Below, piece after piece: positions 1 through 9,150 of a DNA stretch of 64,000 nt. The notes beneath the pieces are model-generated. The model saw only the letters and a program-made list of their open reading frames with translations. It was not told the origin of the DNA and did not search any database. The stretch lies in the NCBI RefSeq assembly GCF_047948215.1, contig NC_134457.1:90172898-90236897 (forward strand). The letters run 5' to 3'. Both the position numbers and the translations under genes were made by a program. How positions within the stretch are numbered: the stretch's first letter is position 1; the number at the start of each line of letters is the position of its first letter. Origin of the DNA: Lycorma delicatula. Lineage: Eukaryota; Arthropoda; Insecta; Hemiptera; Fulgoridae.

Positions 1-429
1 CAACAAATTGTTACAGGCTAACGATATAAATGGGATAATTAAATGAAAGTGTTGGGACTAGAAAGAGAATAATGCAAAGCTGCATGAAATCATTCAAATG
101 ATTGTAATCATATTATTCAAGTAGGCAAGTTTTAGAATATTAAAAACAAATTCTTACAGGCTAATGATATAATTAAGTTAATTAAATGAAAGTGTTGGGA
201 CTAGAAAGAGAATCTGTAAAGCTGCATGAAACCTTTCAAATGATTGAATTCATATTATTCAAGTTGGCAAGTTTTAGAATATTTAAAACAAATTGTTACA
301 GGCAAAGATATAAATGGGTTAATTAAATAAAAGAGTTGGGACTAGAAAGAGAATCTTGTAAAGCTGCATGAAACCATTCAAATGATTGAATTCCTATTAT
401 TCAAGTAGGCAAGTTTTAGAATATTTAAA

Positions 430-572
430 ACAAATTCTTACAGGCTAATGATATAAATAGGTTTATTAAATGAAATTGTTGGGACTAGAAAGAGAATCTT
501 GTAAACCTGCATGAAACCATTCAAATGATTGAATTCATATTATTCAAGTAGGCAAGTTTTAGAATATTTACA
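430..572. repeat. Monomer subtype d (143 bp), representative
   Basis: Diagnostic variants are GATATAAATAGGTTTATTAA, ATGAAATTGTTGGGAC or the later form ATTGTGGGGAC, and GAATTCATATT. It almost always follows subtype c. A derived form with ATATAAAAAGGTTT and often GAAAGGGAATC occurs from 24591 rightwards. The copy shown reads AAACCTGCATG, shared with the copy at 11926, another mark of the 11,423-bp shift. Confidence 0.95.
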
Positions 573-715
573 ACAAATTGTTACAGGCTAACGATATAAA
601 TGGGATAATTAAATGAAAGTGTTGGGACTAGAAAGAGAATAATGCAAAGCTGCATGAAATCATTCAAATGATTGTTATCATATTATTCAAGTAGGCAAGT
701 TTTAGAATATTAAAA
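573..715. repeat. Monomer subtype a (143 bp), representative
   Basis: Diagnostic variants are GGCTAACGATATAAATGGGA in the first third, GAATAATGCAAAG in the middle and GATTG(T/A)(A/T)ATC in place of the EcoRI site. It is typically preceded by TTTACAAC rather than TTTAAAAC. Other copies start at 3, 2859, 7999 and 11426. It is normally followed by subtype b or its relative l, and often stands in the order a-b-c-d, a tetramer of 570-571 bp. This copy reads GTTATC where most copies read GTAATC; the copy one 80-monomer shift to the right shares that change. Confidence 0.95.
615..641. other. Near-constant core segment of the monomer
   Basis: The run GGACTAGAAAGAGAAT is nearly unchanged through the window although the bases on both sides vary between subtypes. 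Exceptions seen are rare and mostly block-specific: GAAACAGAAT in j, AAGTGAATC in one f form, GAAAGGGAATC in derived d, GAATAAGAATC near 53321, 53749, 57175 and 57605, and GTACTAG near 27471, 46606 and 52030. Such a constant block is what a binding site for a satellite-associated protein would look like, but conservation by homogenisation alone is also possible. Confidence 0.55.
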
Positions 716-858
716 ACAAATTTTTACAGGCTAATGATATAAATAAGTTAATTAAATGAAAGTGTTGGGACTAGAAAGAGAATCTTGTAAAGCTGCATGA
801 AACCATTTTAATGATTGAATTCCTATTATTCAAGTAGGCAAGTTTTAGAATATTAAAA
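716..858. repeat. Monomer subtype l (143 bp), representative
   Basis: It resembles b at its 5' end (ATTTTTACAGGCTAATG) but reads CCATTTTAATGATTGAATTCCT in the dyad region. It stands as an adjacent pair at 716-1001, repeated at 12138-12423, which looks like a single-monomer duplication. A related form with GGTTAATGATAT and TTAAACGAAAG begins at 6143, 15709, 23992, 35272, 49130 and elsewhere. Confidence 0.9.
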
Positions 859-1001
859 ACAAATTTTTACAGGCTAATGATATAAATAAGTTAATTAAAT
901 GAAAGTGTTGGGACTAGAAAGAGAATCTTGTAAAGCTGCATGAAACCATTCTAATGATTGAATTCCTATTATTCAAGTAGGCAAGTTTTAGAATATTTAA
1001 A

Positions 1002-1144
1002 ACAAATTCTTACAGGCTACTGATATAAATGGGTTAGTTAAATGAAAGGGTTCGGACTAGAAAGAGAATATTGCAAAGCTGCATGAAATCATTCAAATGA
1101 TTGACTTCATATTATTCAAGTAGGCAAGTTTTAGAATATTTAAA
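1002..1144. repeat. Monomer subtype e (143 bp), representative
   Basis: Diagnostic variants are GGCTACTGATATAAATGGG, GTTAGTTAAATGAAAGGG, TTCGGACTAG, GAATATTGCAAAG and GATTGACTTCATATT. The EcoRI site is destroyed by the GACTTC reading. It is nearly always followed by subtype f, forming an e-f dimer that recurs throughout the window. In 54691-54976 and its copies two e units stand side by side. Its sequence is unusually constant across the window, suggesting recent spread. Confidence 0.95.
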
Positions 1145-1287
1145 ACAAATTGTTACAGGCTAATGATATAAATAAGTTAGTTAAATAAAAGATTTGGGAC
1201 TAGAAAGAGAATCTTGTAAAGCTGCATGAAACCATTCAAATGATTGAATTCATATTATTCAAGTAGGCAAGTTTTAGAATATTTAGA

Positions 1288-1430
1288 ACAGATTGTTACA
1301 GGCTAACGATATAAATGGGATAATTAAATGAAAGAGTTGGGACTAGAAAGAGAATCTTGTAAAGCTGCATGAAACCATTCAAATGATTGTATTCATATTA
1401 TTCAAGTAGGCAAGTTTTAGAATATTTAAA
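1288..1430. repeat. Monomer subtype m (143 bp), representative
   Basis: The 5' part matches a (GCTAACGATATAAATGGGAT then AATTAAATG), the middle reads AAAGAGTTGGGAC and CTTGTAAAG, and the dyad region reads GATTGTATTCATATT. This copy is entered by TTTAGAACAGATTG, a mark shared with 12716, 49559, 61544 and 62263. Sub-forms read AAAGCTTCATG (a HindIII site, from 3428) or AAAGCTACATG (from 24714). Confidence 0.9.
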
Positions 1431-1573
1431 TCAAATTGTTACAGGCTAATTATATAAATAAGTTAATTAAATGAAAGCATTGGGACTAGAAAGAGAATCT
1501 TGTAAAGCTACATGAAACCATTCAAATGATTGAATTCATATTATTCAAGTAGGCAATTTTTAGAATATTTAAA
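1431..1573. repeat. Monomer subtype k (143 bp), representative
   Basis: Diagnostic variants are TTTAAATCAAATTG at the junction, GGCTAATTATATAAATAAG, AAAGCATTGGGAC, AAAGCTACATGAAAC and GGCAATTTTTAG. Further copies start near 6571, 12858, 16138, 49705 and 62402. In the copy at about 8715-8855 the 5' part matches k but the 3' end carries the TTGGC mark of b, so that copy is a mosaic. Confidence 0.9.
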
Positions 1574-2002
1574 ACAAATTGTTACACGCTTAAGATATAA
1601 ATGGGAAAATTAAATGAAAGAGTTGGGACTAGAAAGAGAATCTTTTAAAGCTGCATGAAACCATTCAAATGATTGAATTCCTATTATTCAAGTAGGCAAG
1701 TTTTAGAATATTTAAAACAAATTCTTACAGGCTAATGATATAAATAGGTTTATTAAATGAAAGTGTTGGGACTAGAAAGAGAATATTGCAAAGCTGCATG
1801 AAATCATTCAAATGATTGTAATCATATTATTCAAGTAGGCAAGTTTTAGAATATTAAAAACAAATTCTTACAGGCTAATGATATAAATAAGTTAATTAAA
1901 TGAAAGTGTTGGGACTAGAAAGAGAATCTTGTAAAGCTGCATGAAACCATTCAAATGATTGAATTCATATTATTCAAGTAGGCAAGTTTTAGAATATTTA
2001 AA

Positions 2003-2144
2003 ACAAATTGTTACAGGCAAAGATAAAAATGGGTTAATTAAATGAAAGGTTTGGGACTAGAAACAGAATATTGTAAAGCTGCTTGAAATCATTCAAATGA
2101 TTGAATTCATATTATTCAAGTAGGCAAGTTATAGAATATTTAAA
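2003..2144. repeat. Monomer subtype j (142 bp), representative
   Basis: Diagnostic variants are GGCAAAGATAAAAATGGG, AAAGGTTTGGGACTAG, GAAACAGAATATTG and GGCAAGTTATAGAAT. It is the only subtype with GAAACAGAAT inside the otherwise constant core. Like c it is one base short after GGC. Copies start near 7144, 9285, 13430, 16711, 27991, 47132 and 50703. It is usually followed by i; after 13430 it is followed by an f unit because of an internal deletion. Confidence 0.9.
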
Positions 2145-2287
2145 ACAAATTGTTACACGCTTAACATATAAATGGGAAAATTAAATGAAAGAGTTGGGAC
2201 TAGAAAGAGAATCTTTTAAAGCTGCATGAAACCATTCAAATGATTAAATTCCTATTATTCAAGTAGGCAAGTTTTAGAATATTTAAA
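2145..2287. repeat. Monomer subtype i (143 bp), representative
   Basis: Diagnostic variants are TTACACGCTTAACATATAAA, TGGGAAAATTAAATG, GAATCTTTTAAAG and GATTAAATTCCTATT (EcoRI site lost). A sister form with CTTAAGATATAAATGG begins at 1574, 13003, 49848 and 62549. Subtype i follows j, and the sister form follows k. Confidence 0.9.
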
Positions 2288-2430
2288 ACAAATTCTTACA
2301 GGCTAATGATATAAATAGGTTTATTAAATGAAAGTGTTGGGACTAGAAAGAGAATAATGCAAAGCTGCATGAAATCATTCAAATGATTGTAATCATATTA
2401 TTCAAGTAGGCAAGTTTTAGAATATTAAAA
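2288..2430. repeat. Monomer subtype n, a d/a mosaic (143 bp)
   Basis: The first third is identical to subtype d (GATATAAATAGGTTTATTAA) while the rest is subtype a (AAAGTGTTGGGAC, GAATAATGCAAAG, GATTGTAATC). The switch lies between the ATTAAATGAAA and GTGTTGGGAC segments. Other copies start near 1717, 7428, 9571, 16996, 28276, 45000, 47415 and 62985. The form at 1717 reads GAATATTGC instead of GAATAATGC. A crossover or gene conversion between d and a inside one monomer is the simplest origin. Confidence 0.85.
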
Positions 2431-2573
2431 ACAAATTCTTACAGGCTAATGATATAAATAAGTTAATTAAATGAAAGTGTTGGGACTAGAAAGAGAATCT
2501 TGTAAAGCTGCATGAAACCTTTCAAATGATTGAATTCATATTATTCAAGTTGGCAAGTTTTAGAATATTTAAA
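2431..2573. repeat. Monomer subtype b (143 bp), representative
   Basis: Diagnostic variants are CTAATGATATAAATAAGTTA, AAAGTGTTGGGAC, GAAACCTTTCAAATG and CAAGTTGGCAAG near the 3' end, where other subtypes read CAAGTAGGCAAG. It carries GAATTC. The copy at 146-287 has lost one T (GAATCTGTAAAG), making it 142 bp; the same one-base loss is present 11,423 bp downstream near 11636, which marks the two regions as copies. Another form (from 3002, 17711, 20847) starts ATTTTTAC and reads TTCAATTCAT, losing the EcoRI site. A near relative without the TTGG and CCTTT marks begins at 1860. Confidence 0.95.
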
Positions 2574-2715
2574 ACAAATTGTTACAGGCAAAGATATAAA
2601 TGGGTTAATTAAATAAAAGAGTTGGGACTAGAAAGAGAATCTTGTAAAGCTGCATGAAACCATTCAAATGATTGAATTCCTATTATTCAAGTAGGCAAGT
2701 TTTAGAATATTTAAA
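2574..2715. repeat. Monomer subtype c (142 bp), representative
   Basis: This subtype is one base shorter than most because GGCAAAGATATAAATGGG replaces the usual GGCTAATGATATAAAT. It also reads TTAATTAAATAAAAGAG and usually GAATTCCTATT after the dyad. With subtype j it is the reason the array-wide mean step is just under 143 bp. It is usually followed by subtype d, or by subtype e when the link reads TTTGAAAC. The variants GTAGGTAAG (3831, 18540, 21684) and GGCTAG (4265, 13832) tag related blocks. Confidence 0.95.
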
Positions 2716-4077
2716 ACAAATTCTTACAGGCTAATGATATAAATAGGTTTATGAAATGAAATTGTTGGGACTAGAAAGAGAATCTTGTAAAGCTGCATGA
2801 AACCATTCAAATGATTGAATTCATATTATTCAAGTAGGCAAGTTTTAGAATATTTACAACAAATTGTTACAGGCTAACGATATAAATGGGATAATTAAAT
2901 GAAAGTGTTGGGACTAGAAAGAGAATAATGCAAAGCTGCATGAAATCATTCAAATGATTGTAATCATATTATTCAAGTAGGCAAGTTTTAGAATATTAAA
3001 AACAAATTTTTACAGGCTAATGATATAAATAAGTTAATTAAATGAAAGTGTTGGGACTAGAAAGAGAATCTTGTAAAGCTGCATGAAACCTTTCAAATGA
3101 TTCAATTCATATTATTCAAGTTGGCAAGTTTTAGAATATTTAAAACAAATTGTTACAGGCAAAGATATAAATGGGTTAATTAAATAAAAGAGTTGGGACT
3201 AGAAAGAGAATCTTGTAAAGCTGCATGAAACCATTCAAATGATTGAATTCCTATTATTCAAGTAGGCAAGTTTTAGAATATTTAAAACAAATTCTTACAG
3301 GCTAATGATATAAATAGGTTTATTAAATGAAATTGTTGGGACTAGAAAGAGAATCTTGTAAAGCTGCATGAAACCATTCAAATGATTGAATTCATATTAT
3401 TCAAGTAGGCAAGTTTTAGAATATTTAAAACAAATTGTTACAGGCTAACGATATAAATGGGATAATTAAATGAAAGAGTTGGGACTAGAAAGAGAATCTT
3501 GTAAAGCTTCATGAAACCATTCAAATGATTGTATTCATATTATTCAAGTAGGCAAGTATTAGAATATTTAAAACAAATTGTTACAGGCTAACGATATAAA
3601 TGGGATATTTAAATGAAAGTGTTGGGACTAGAAAGAGAATCATGTAAAGCTGCATGAAACCATTCAAATCATTGTATTCATATTATTCAAGTAGGCAAGT
3701 TTTAGAATATTTAAAACAAATTGTTACAGGCAAAGATATAAATGGGTTAATTAAATAAAAGAGTTGGGACTAGAAAGAGAATCTTGTAAAGCTGCATGAA
3801 ACCATTCAAATGATTGAATTCCTATTATTCAAGTAGGTAAGTTTTAGAATATTTGAAACAAATTCTTACAGGCTACTAATATAAATGGGTTAGTTAAATG
3901 AAAGGGTTCGGACTAGAAAGAGAATATTGCAAAGCTGCATGAAATCATTCAAATGATTGACTTCATATTATTCAAGTAGGCAAGTTTTAGAATATTTAAA
4001 ACAAATTGTTACAGGCTAATGATATAATTATGTTAGTTAAATGAAAGAGTTCGGACTAGAAAGAGAATCTTGTAAAG

Positions 4078-4124
4078 CTGCATGAAACCATTCAAATGAT
4101 TGAATTCATATTATTCAACTAGGC
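4078..4124. other. Short dyad around the EcoRI position
   Basis: In EcoRI-bearing monomers ATTCAA and TTGAAT face each other across the four bases ATGA, and TGAATTCA overlaps the right arm as an eight-base palindrome. In a and n monomers this arm is lost but a different dyad appears one step to the right: ATGATT and AATCAT around GT. Subtype e keeps only a four-base arm. The region given is one example; the structure is short and would need protein binding or supercoiling to matter. Confidence 0.6.
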
Positions 4125-4571
4125 AAGTTTTAGAATATTTAAAACAAATTGTTACAGGCAAAGATATAAATGGGTTAATTAAATGAAAGAGTTGGGACTA
4201 GAAAGAGAATCATGTAAAGCTGCATGAAACCATTCAAATGATTGAATTCCTATTATTCAAGTAGGCTAGTTTTAGAATATTTAAAACAAATTCTTACAGG
4301 CTAATGATATAAATAGGTTTATTAAATGAAATTGTGGGGACTAGAAAGAGAATCTTGTAAAGCTGCATGAAACCATTCAAATGATTGAATTCATATTATT
4401 CAAGTAGGCAAGTTTTAGAATATTTATAACAAATTCTTACAGGCTACTGATATAAATGGGTTAGTTAAATGAAAGGGTTCGGACTAGAAAGAGAATATTG
4501 CTAGGCTGCATGAAATCATTCAAATGATTGACTTCATATTATTCAAGTAGGCAAGTTTTAGAATATTTAAA

Positions 4572-4714
4572 ACAAATTGTTACAGGCTAATGATATAATT
4601 AAGTTAGTTAAATGAAAGAGTTCGGACTAGAAAGTGAATCTTGTAAAGCTGCATGAAACCATTCAAATGATTGAATTCATATTATTCAAGTAGGCAAGTT
4701 TTAGAATATTTAAA
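4572..4714. repeat. Monomer subtype f (143 bp), representative
   Basis: Diagnostic variants are TGATATAATTAAGTTAGTTA (or ATAATTATGTTAG), AAAGAGTTCGGAC or AAAGAGTTGGGAC, and GAATTCATATT. It follows subtype e. Sub-variants separate blocks: AAGTGAATC in this copy, CAACTAGGCAAG in the ATTATG form (from 3999), GTTAAGTGAAAG from 5600, and the ATAAATAAGTTAGTTAAATAAAAGATT form at 1145-1287. Confidence 0.95.
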
Positions 4715-5856
4715 ACAAATTGTTACAGGCAAAGATATAAATGGGTTAATTAAATAAAAGAGTTGGGACTAGAAAGAGAATCTTGTAAAGCTGCATGAAA
4801 CCATTCAAATGATTGAATTCCTATTATTCAAGTAGGCAAGTTTTAGAATATTTAAAACAAATTCTTACAGGCTAATGATATAAATAGGTTTATTAAATGA
4901 AATTGTGGGGACTAGAAAGAGAATCTTGTATAGCTGCATGAAACCATTCAAATGATTGAATTCATATTATTCAAGTAGGCAAGTTTTAGAATATTAAAAA
5001 CAAATTCTTACAGGCTTATGATATAAATAAGTTAATTAAATGAAAGTGTTGGGACTAGAAAGAGAATCTTGTAAAGCTGCATGAAACCATTCAAATGATT
5101 GAATTCATATTATTCAAGTAGGCAAGTATTAGAATATTTAAAACAAATTATTACAGGCTAATGATATAATTATGTTAGTTAAATGAAAGAGTTCGGACTA
5201 GAAAGAGAATCTTGTAAAGCTGCATGAAACCATTCAAATGATTGAATTCATATTATTCAACTAGGCAAGTTTTAGAATATTTAAAACAAATTCTTACAGG
5301 CTAATGATATAAATAGGTTTATTAAATGAAATTGTGGGGACTAGAAAGAGAATCTTGTAAAGCTGCATGAAACCATTCAAATGATTGAATTCATATTATT
5401 CAAGTAGGCAAGTTTTAGAATATTTAAAACAAATTCTTACAGGCTACTGATATAAATGGGTTAGTTAAATGAAAGGGTTCGGACTAGAAAGAGAATATTG
5501 CAAAGCTGCATGAAATCATTCAAATGATTGACTTCATATTATTCAAGTAGGCAAGTTTTAGAATATTTAAAACAAATTGTTACAGGCTAATGATATAATT
5601 AAGTTAGTTAAGTGAAAGAGTTGGGACTAGAAAGAGAATCTTGTAAAGCTGCATGAAACCATTCAAATGATTGAATTCATATTATTCAAGTAGGCAAGTT
5701 TTAGAATATTTAAAACAAATTGTTACAGGCAAAGATATAAATGGGTTAATTAAATAAAAGAGTTGGGACTAGAAAGAGAATCTTGTAAAGCTGCATGAAA
5801 CCATTCAAATGATTGAATTCATATTATTCAAGTAGGCAAGTTTTAGAATATTAAAA

Positions 5857-5999
5857 ACAAATTCTTACAGGCTTATGATATAAATAAGTTAATTAAATGA
5901 AAGTGTTGGGACTAGAAAGAGAATCTTGTAAAGCTGCATGAAACCATTCAAATGATTGAATTCATATTATTCAAGTAGGCAAGTATTAGAATATTTAAA
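5857..5999. repeat. Monomer subtype g (143 bp), representative
   Basis: Diagnostic variants are ACAGGCTTATGATATAAATA, AAAGTGTTGGGAC, GAATTCATATT and often GGCAAGTATTAGAAT at its 3' end. It follows subtype d, c or m and is often followed by h or f. Apart from CTTATG and AGTATT it matches the plain form of b at 1860-2002, so it probably derives from that form. Confidence 0.9.
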
Positions 6000-6142
6000 A
6001 CAAATTGTTACAGGCTAACGATATAAATGGGATATTTAAATGAAAGAGTTGGGACTAGAAAGAGAATCATGTAAAGCTGCATGAAACCATTCAAATGATT
6101 GTATTCATATTATTCAAGTAGGCAAGTTTTAGAATATTTAAA
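6000..6142. repeat. Monomer subtype h (143 bp), representative
   Basis: Diagnostic variants are GCTAACGATATAAATGGGAT followed by ATTTAAATG, GAATCATGTAAAG and GATTGTATTCATATT, so there is no EcoRI site. A sub-form with CAAATCATTG occurs at 3571 and 18299. Another sub-form (8428, 10569, 51416) has AAACGATTC, CATTGTAATC and TATACAAGTAGG and links those three regions to one another. Confidence 0.9.
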
Positions 6143-7009
6143 ACAAATTCTTACAGGTTAATGATATAAATAAGTTAATTAAACGAAAGTGTTGGGACTA
6201 GAAAGAGAATCTTGTAAAGCTGCATGAAACCATTTTAATGATTGAATTCCTATTATTCAAGTAGGCAAGTTTTAGAATATTTAAAACAAATTCTTACAGG
6301 CTACTGATATAAATGGGTTAGTTAAATGAAAGGGTTCGGACTAGAAAGAGAATATTGCAAAGCTGCATGAAATCATTCAAATGATTGACTTCATATTATT
6401 CAAGTAGGCAAGTTTTAGAATATTTAAAACAAATTGTTACAGGCTAATGATATAATTAAGTTAGTTAAATGAAAGAGTTGGGACTAGAAAGAGAATCTTG
6501 TAAAGCTGCATGAAACCATTCAAATGATTGAATTCATATTATTCAAGTAGGCAAGTTTTAGAATATTTAAATCAAATTGTTACAGGCTAATTATATAAAT
6601 AAGTTAATTAAATGAAAGCATTGGGACTAGAAAGAGAATCTTGTAAAGCTACATGAAACCATTCAAATGATTGAATTCATATTATTCAAGTAGGCAATTT
6701 TTAGAATATTTAAAACAAATTGTTACACGCTTAAGATATAAATGGGAAAATTAAATGAAAGAGTTGGGACTAGAAAGAGAATCTTGTAAAGCTGCATGAA
6801 ACCTTTCAAATGATTGAATTCATATTATTCAAGTTGGCAAGTTTTAGAATATTTAAAACAAATTCTTACAGGCTAATGATATAAATAGGTTTATTAAATG
6901 AAATTGTTGGGACTAGAAAGAGAATCTTGTAAAGCTGCATGAAACCATTCAAATGATTGTATTCATATTATTCAAGTAGGCAAGTATTAGAATATTTAAA
7001 ACAAATTGT

Positions 7010-8731
7010 TACAGGCTAATGATATAAATAAGTTAATTAAATGAAAGTGTTGGGACTAGAAAGAGAATCTTGTAAAGCTGCATGAAACCATTCAAATGAT
7101 TGAATTCATATTATTCAAGTAGGCAAGTTTTAGAATATTTAAAACAAATTGTTACAGGCAAAGATAAAAATGGGTTAATTAAATGAAAGGTTTGGGACTA
7201 GAAACAGAATATTGTAAAGCTGCATGAAATCATTCAAATGATTGAATTCATATTATTCAAGTAGGCAAGTTATAGAATATTTAAAACAAAATGTTACACG
7301 CTTAACATATAAATGGGAAAATTAAATGAAAGAGTTGGGACTAGAAAGAGAATCTTTTAAAGCTGCATGAAACCATTCAAATGATTAAATTCCTATTATT
7401 CAAGTAGGCAAGTTTTAGAATATTTAAAACAAATTCTTACAGGCTAATGATATAAATAGGTTTATTAAATGAAAGTGTTGGGACTAGAAAGAGAATAATG
7501 CAAAGCTGCATGAAATCATTCAAATGATTGTAATCATATTATTCAAGTAGGCAAGTTTTAGAATATTAAAAACAAATTCTTACAGGCTAATGATATAAAT
7601 AAGTTAATTAAATGAAAGTGTTGGGACTAGAAAGAGAATCTTGTAAAGCTGCATGAAACCTTTCAAATGATTGAATTCATATTATTCAAGTTGGCAAGTT
7701 TTAGAATATTTAAAACAAATGGTTACAGGCAAAGATATAAATGTGTTAATTAAATAAAAGAGTTGGGACTAGAAAGAGAATCTTGTAAAGCTGCATGAAA
7801 CCATTCAAATGATTGAATTCCTATTATTCAAGTAGGCAAGTTTTAGAATATTTAAAACAAATTGTTACAGGCTAATGATATAAATAGGTTTATTAAATGA
7901 AATTGTTGGGACTAGAAAGAGAATCTTGTAAAGCTGCATGAAACCATTCAAATGATTGAATTCATATTATTCAAGTAGGCAAGTTTTAGAATATTTACAA
8001 CAAATTGTTACAGGCTAACGATATAAATGGGATAATTAAATGAAAGTGTTGGGACTAGAAAGAGAATAATGCAAAGCTGCATGAAATCATTCAAATGATT
8101 GTAATCATATTATTCAAGTAGGCAAGTTTTAGAATATTAAAAACAAATTTTTACAGGCTAATGATATAAATAAGTTAATTAAATGAAAGTGTTGGGACTA
8201 GAAAGAGAATCTTGTAAAGCTGCATGAAACCTTTCAAATGATTGAATTCATATTATTCAAGTTGGCAAGTTTTAGAATATTTAAAACAAATTCTTACAGG
8301 CTAATGATATAAATAGGTTTATTAAATGAAATTGTTGGGACTAGAAAGAGAATCTTGTAAAGCTGCATGAAACCATTCAAATGATTGTATTCATATTATT
8401 CAAGTAGGCAAGTATTAGAATATTTAAAACAAATTGTTACAGGCTAACGATATAAATGGGATATTTAAATAAAAGAGTTGGGACTAGAAAGAGAATCATG
8501 TAAAGCTGCATGAAACGATTCAAATCATTGTAATCATATTATACAAGTAGGCAAGTTTTAGAATATTTAAAACAAATTGTTACAGGCAAAGATATAAATG
8601 GGTTAATTAAATAAAAGAGTTGGGACTAGAAAGAGAATCTTGTAAAGCTGCATGAAACCATTCAAATGATTGAATTCCTATTATTCAAGTAGGCAAGTTT
8701 AAGAATATTTAAAACAAATTCTTACAGGCTA
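7010..8731. repeat. 15-monomer duplication, first copy
   Basis: This stretch recurs at 9151-10872, a shift of 2,141 bp or 15 monomers. Shared marks are GATAAAAATGGG (7161 and 9302), CAAAATGTTACACGC (7287), AATGTGTTAAT (7740 and 9881), AAACGATTCAAATCATTG (8514) and TATACAAG (8549). The copies part at 8732, where this one reads GGCTAATTATAT and the other GGCTACTGATAT. The four monomers between the copies (8732-9150) are a k/b mosaic, c, n and the start of a plain b unit. Confidence 0.85.
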
Positions 8732-9150
8732 ATTATATAAATAAGTTAATTAAATGAAAGCATTGGGACTAGAAAGAGAATCTTGTAAAGCTACATGAAA
8801 CCATTCAAATGATTGAATTCATATTATTCAAGTTGGCAAGTTTTAGAATATTTAAAACAAATTGTTACAGGCAAAGATATAAATGGTTTAATTAAATAAA
8901 AGAGTTGGGACTAGAAAGAGAATCTTGTAAAGCTGCATGAAACCATTCAAATGATTGAATTCCTATTATTCAAGTAGGCAAGTTTTAGAATATTTAAAAC
9001 AAATTCTTACAGGCTAATGGTATAAATAGGTTTATTAAATGAAAGTGTTGGGACTAGAAAGAGAATATTGCAAAGCTGCATGAAATCATTCAAATGATTG
9101 TAATCATATTATTCAAGTAGGCAAGTTTTAGAATATTAAAAACAAATTCT

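Larger units (their letters stand above)
1..6785. repeat. Left HOR block (copy P1)
   Basis: About 47 monomers in the order a b c d a l l e f m k i n b j i n b c d a b c d m h c e f c d e f c d g f d e f c g h l e f k, then the first half of i. It is the reference against which P2 (shift 11,423 then 9,567) and P3 (shift 14,708) can be read. Private changes of this copy include GCTTGAAATC near 2091, GGCTAG at 4265 (shared with P2) and GCTAGGCTGC near 4501. At 6786 it leaves the shared order: the i unit switches to the b-type ending with CCTTTC and TTGGC. Confidence 0.85.

Noticed and set aside
24..40. TATAAAT in almost every monomer as a TATA box or -10 element
   Set aside because: In a sequence this rich in A and T such strings are expected; there is no gene or start element nearby. 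Transcription of the satellite is possible but not shown.
320..335. AATAAA polyadenylation-like signal in c units
   Set aside because: It is a by-product of TTAAATAAAAG and no transcript unit is present.
1034..1065. GGTTCGGACTAG in e units, similar to a tRNA-type B box
   Set aside because: Two key positions differ from the B-box consensus, no proper A box lies at the right distance upstream, and no cloverleaf can be folded around it.
1048..1066. CENP-B-box-like TTCGGACTAGAAA
   Set aside because: Only the TTCG and one A fit; the second half of the box (CGGG) is absent, so the match is no better than chance.
6713..6855. A possible unique insertion at the end of block P1
   Set aside because: The unit is an ordinary i/b mosaic monomer with the normal length, so no foreign sequence is needed to explain it.
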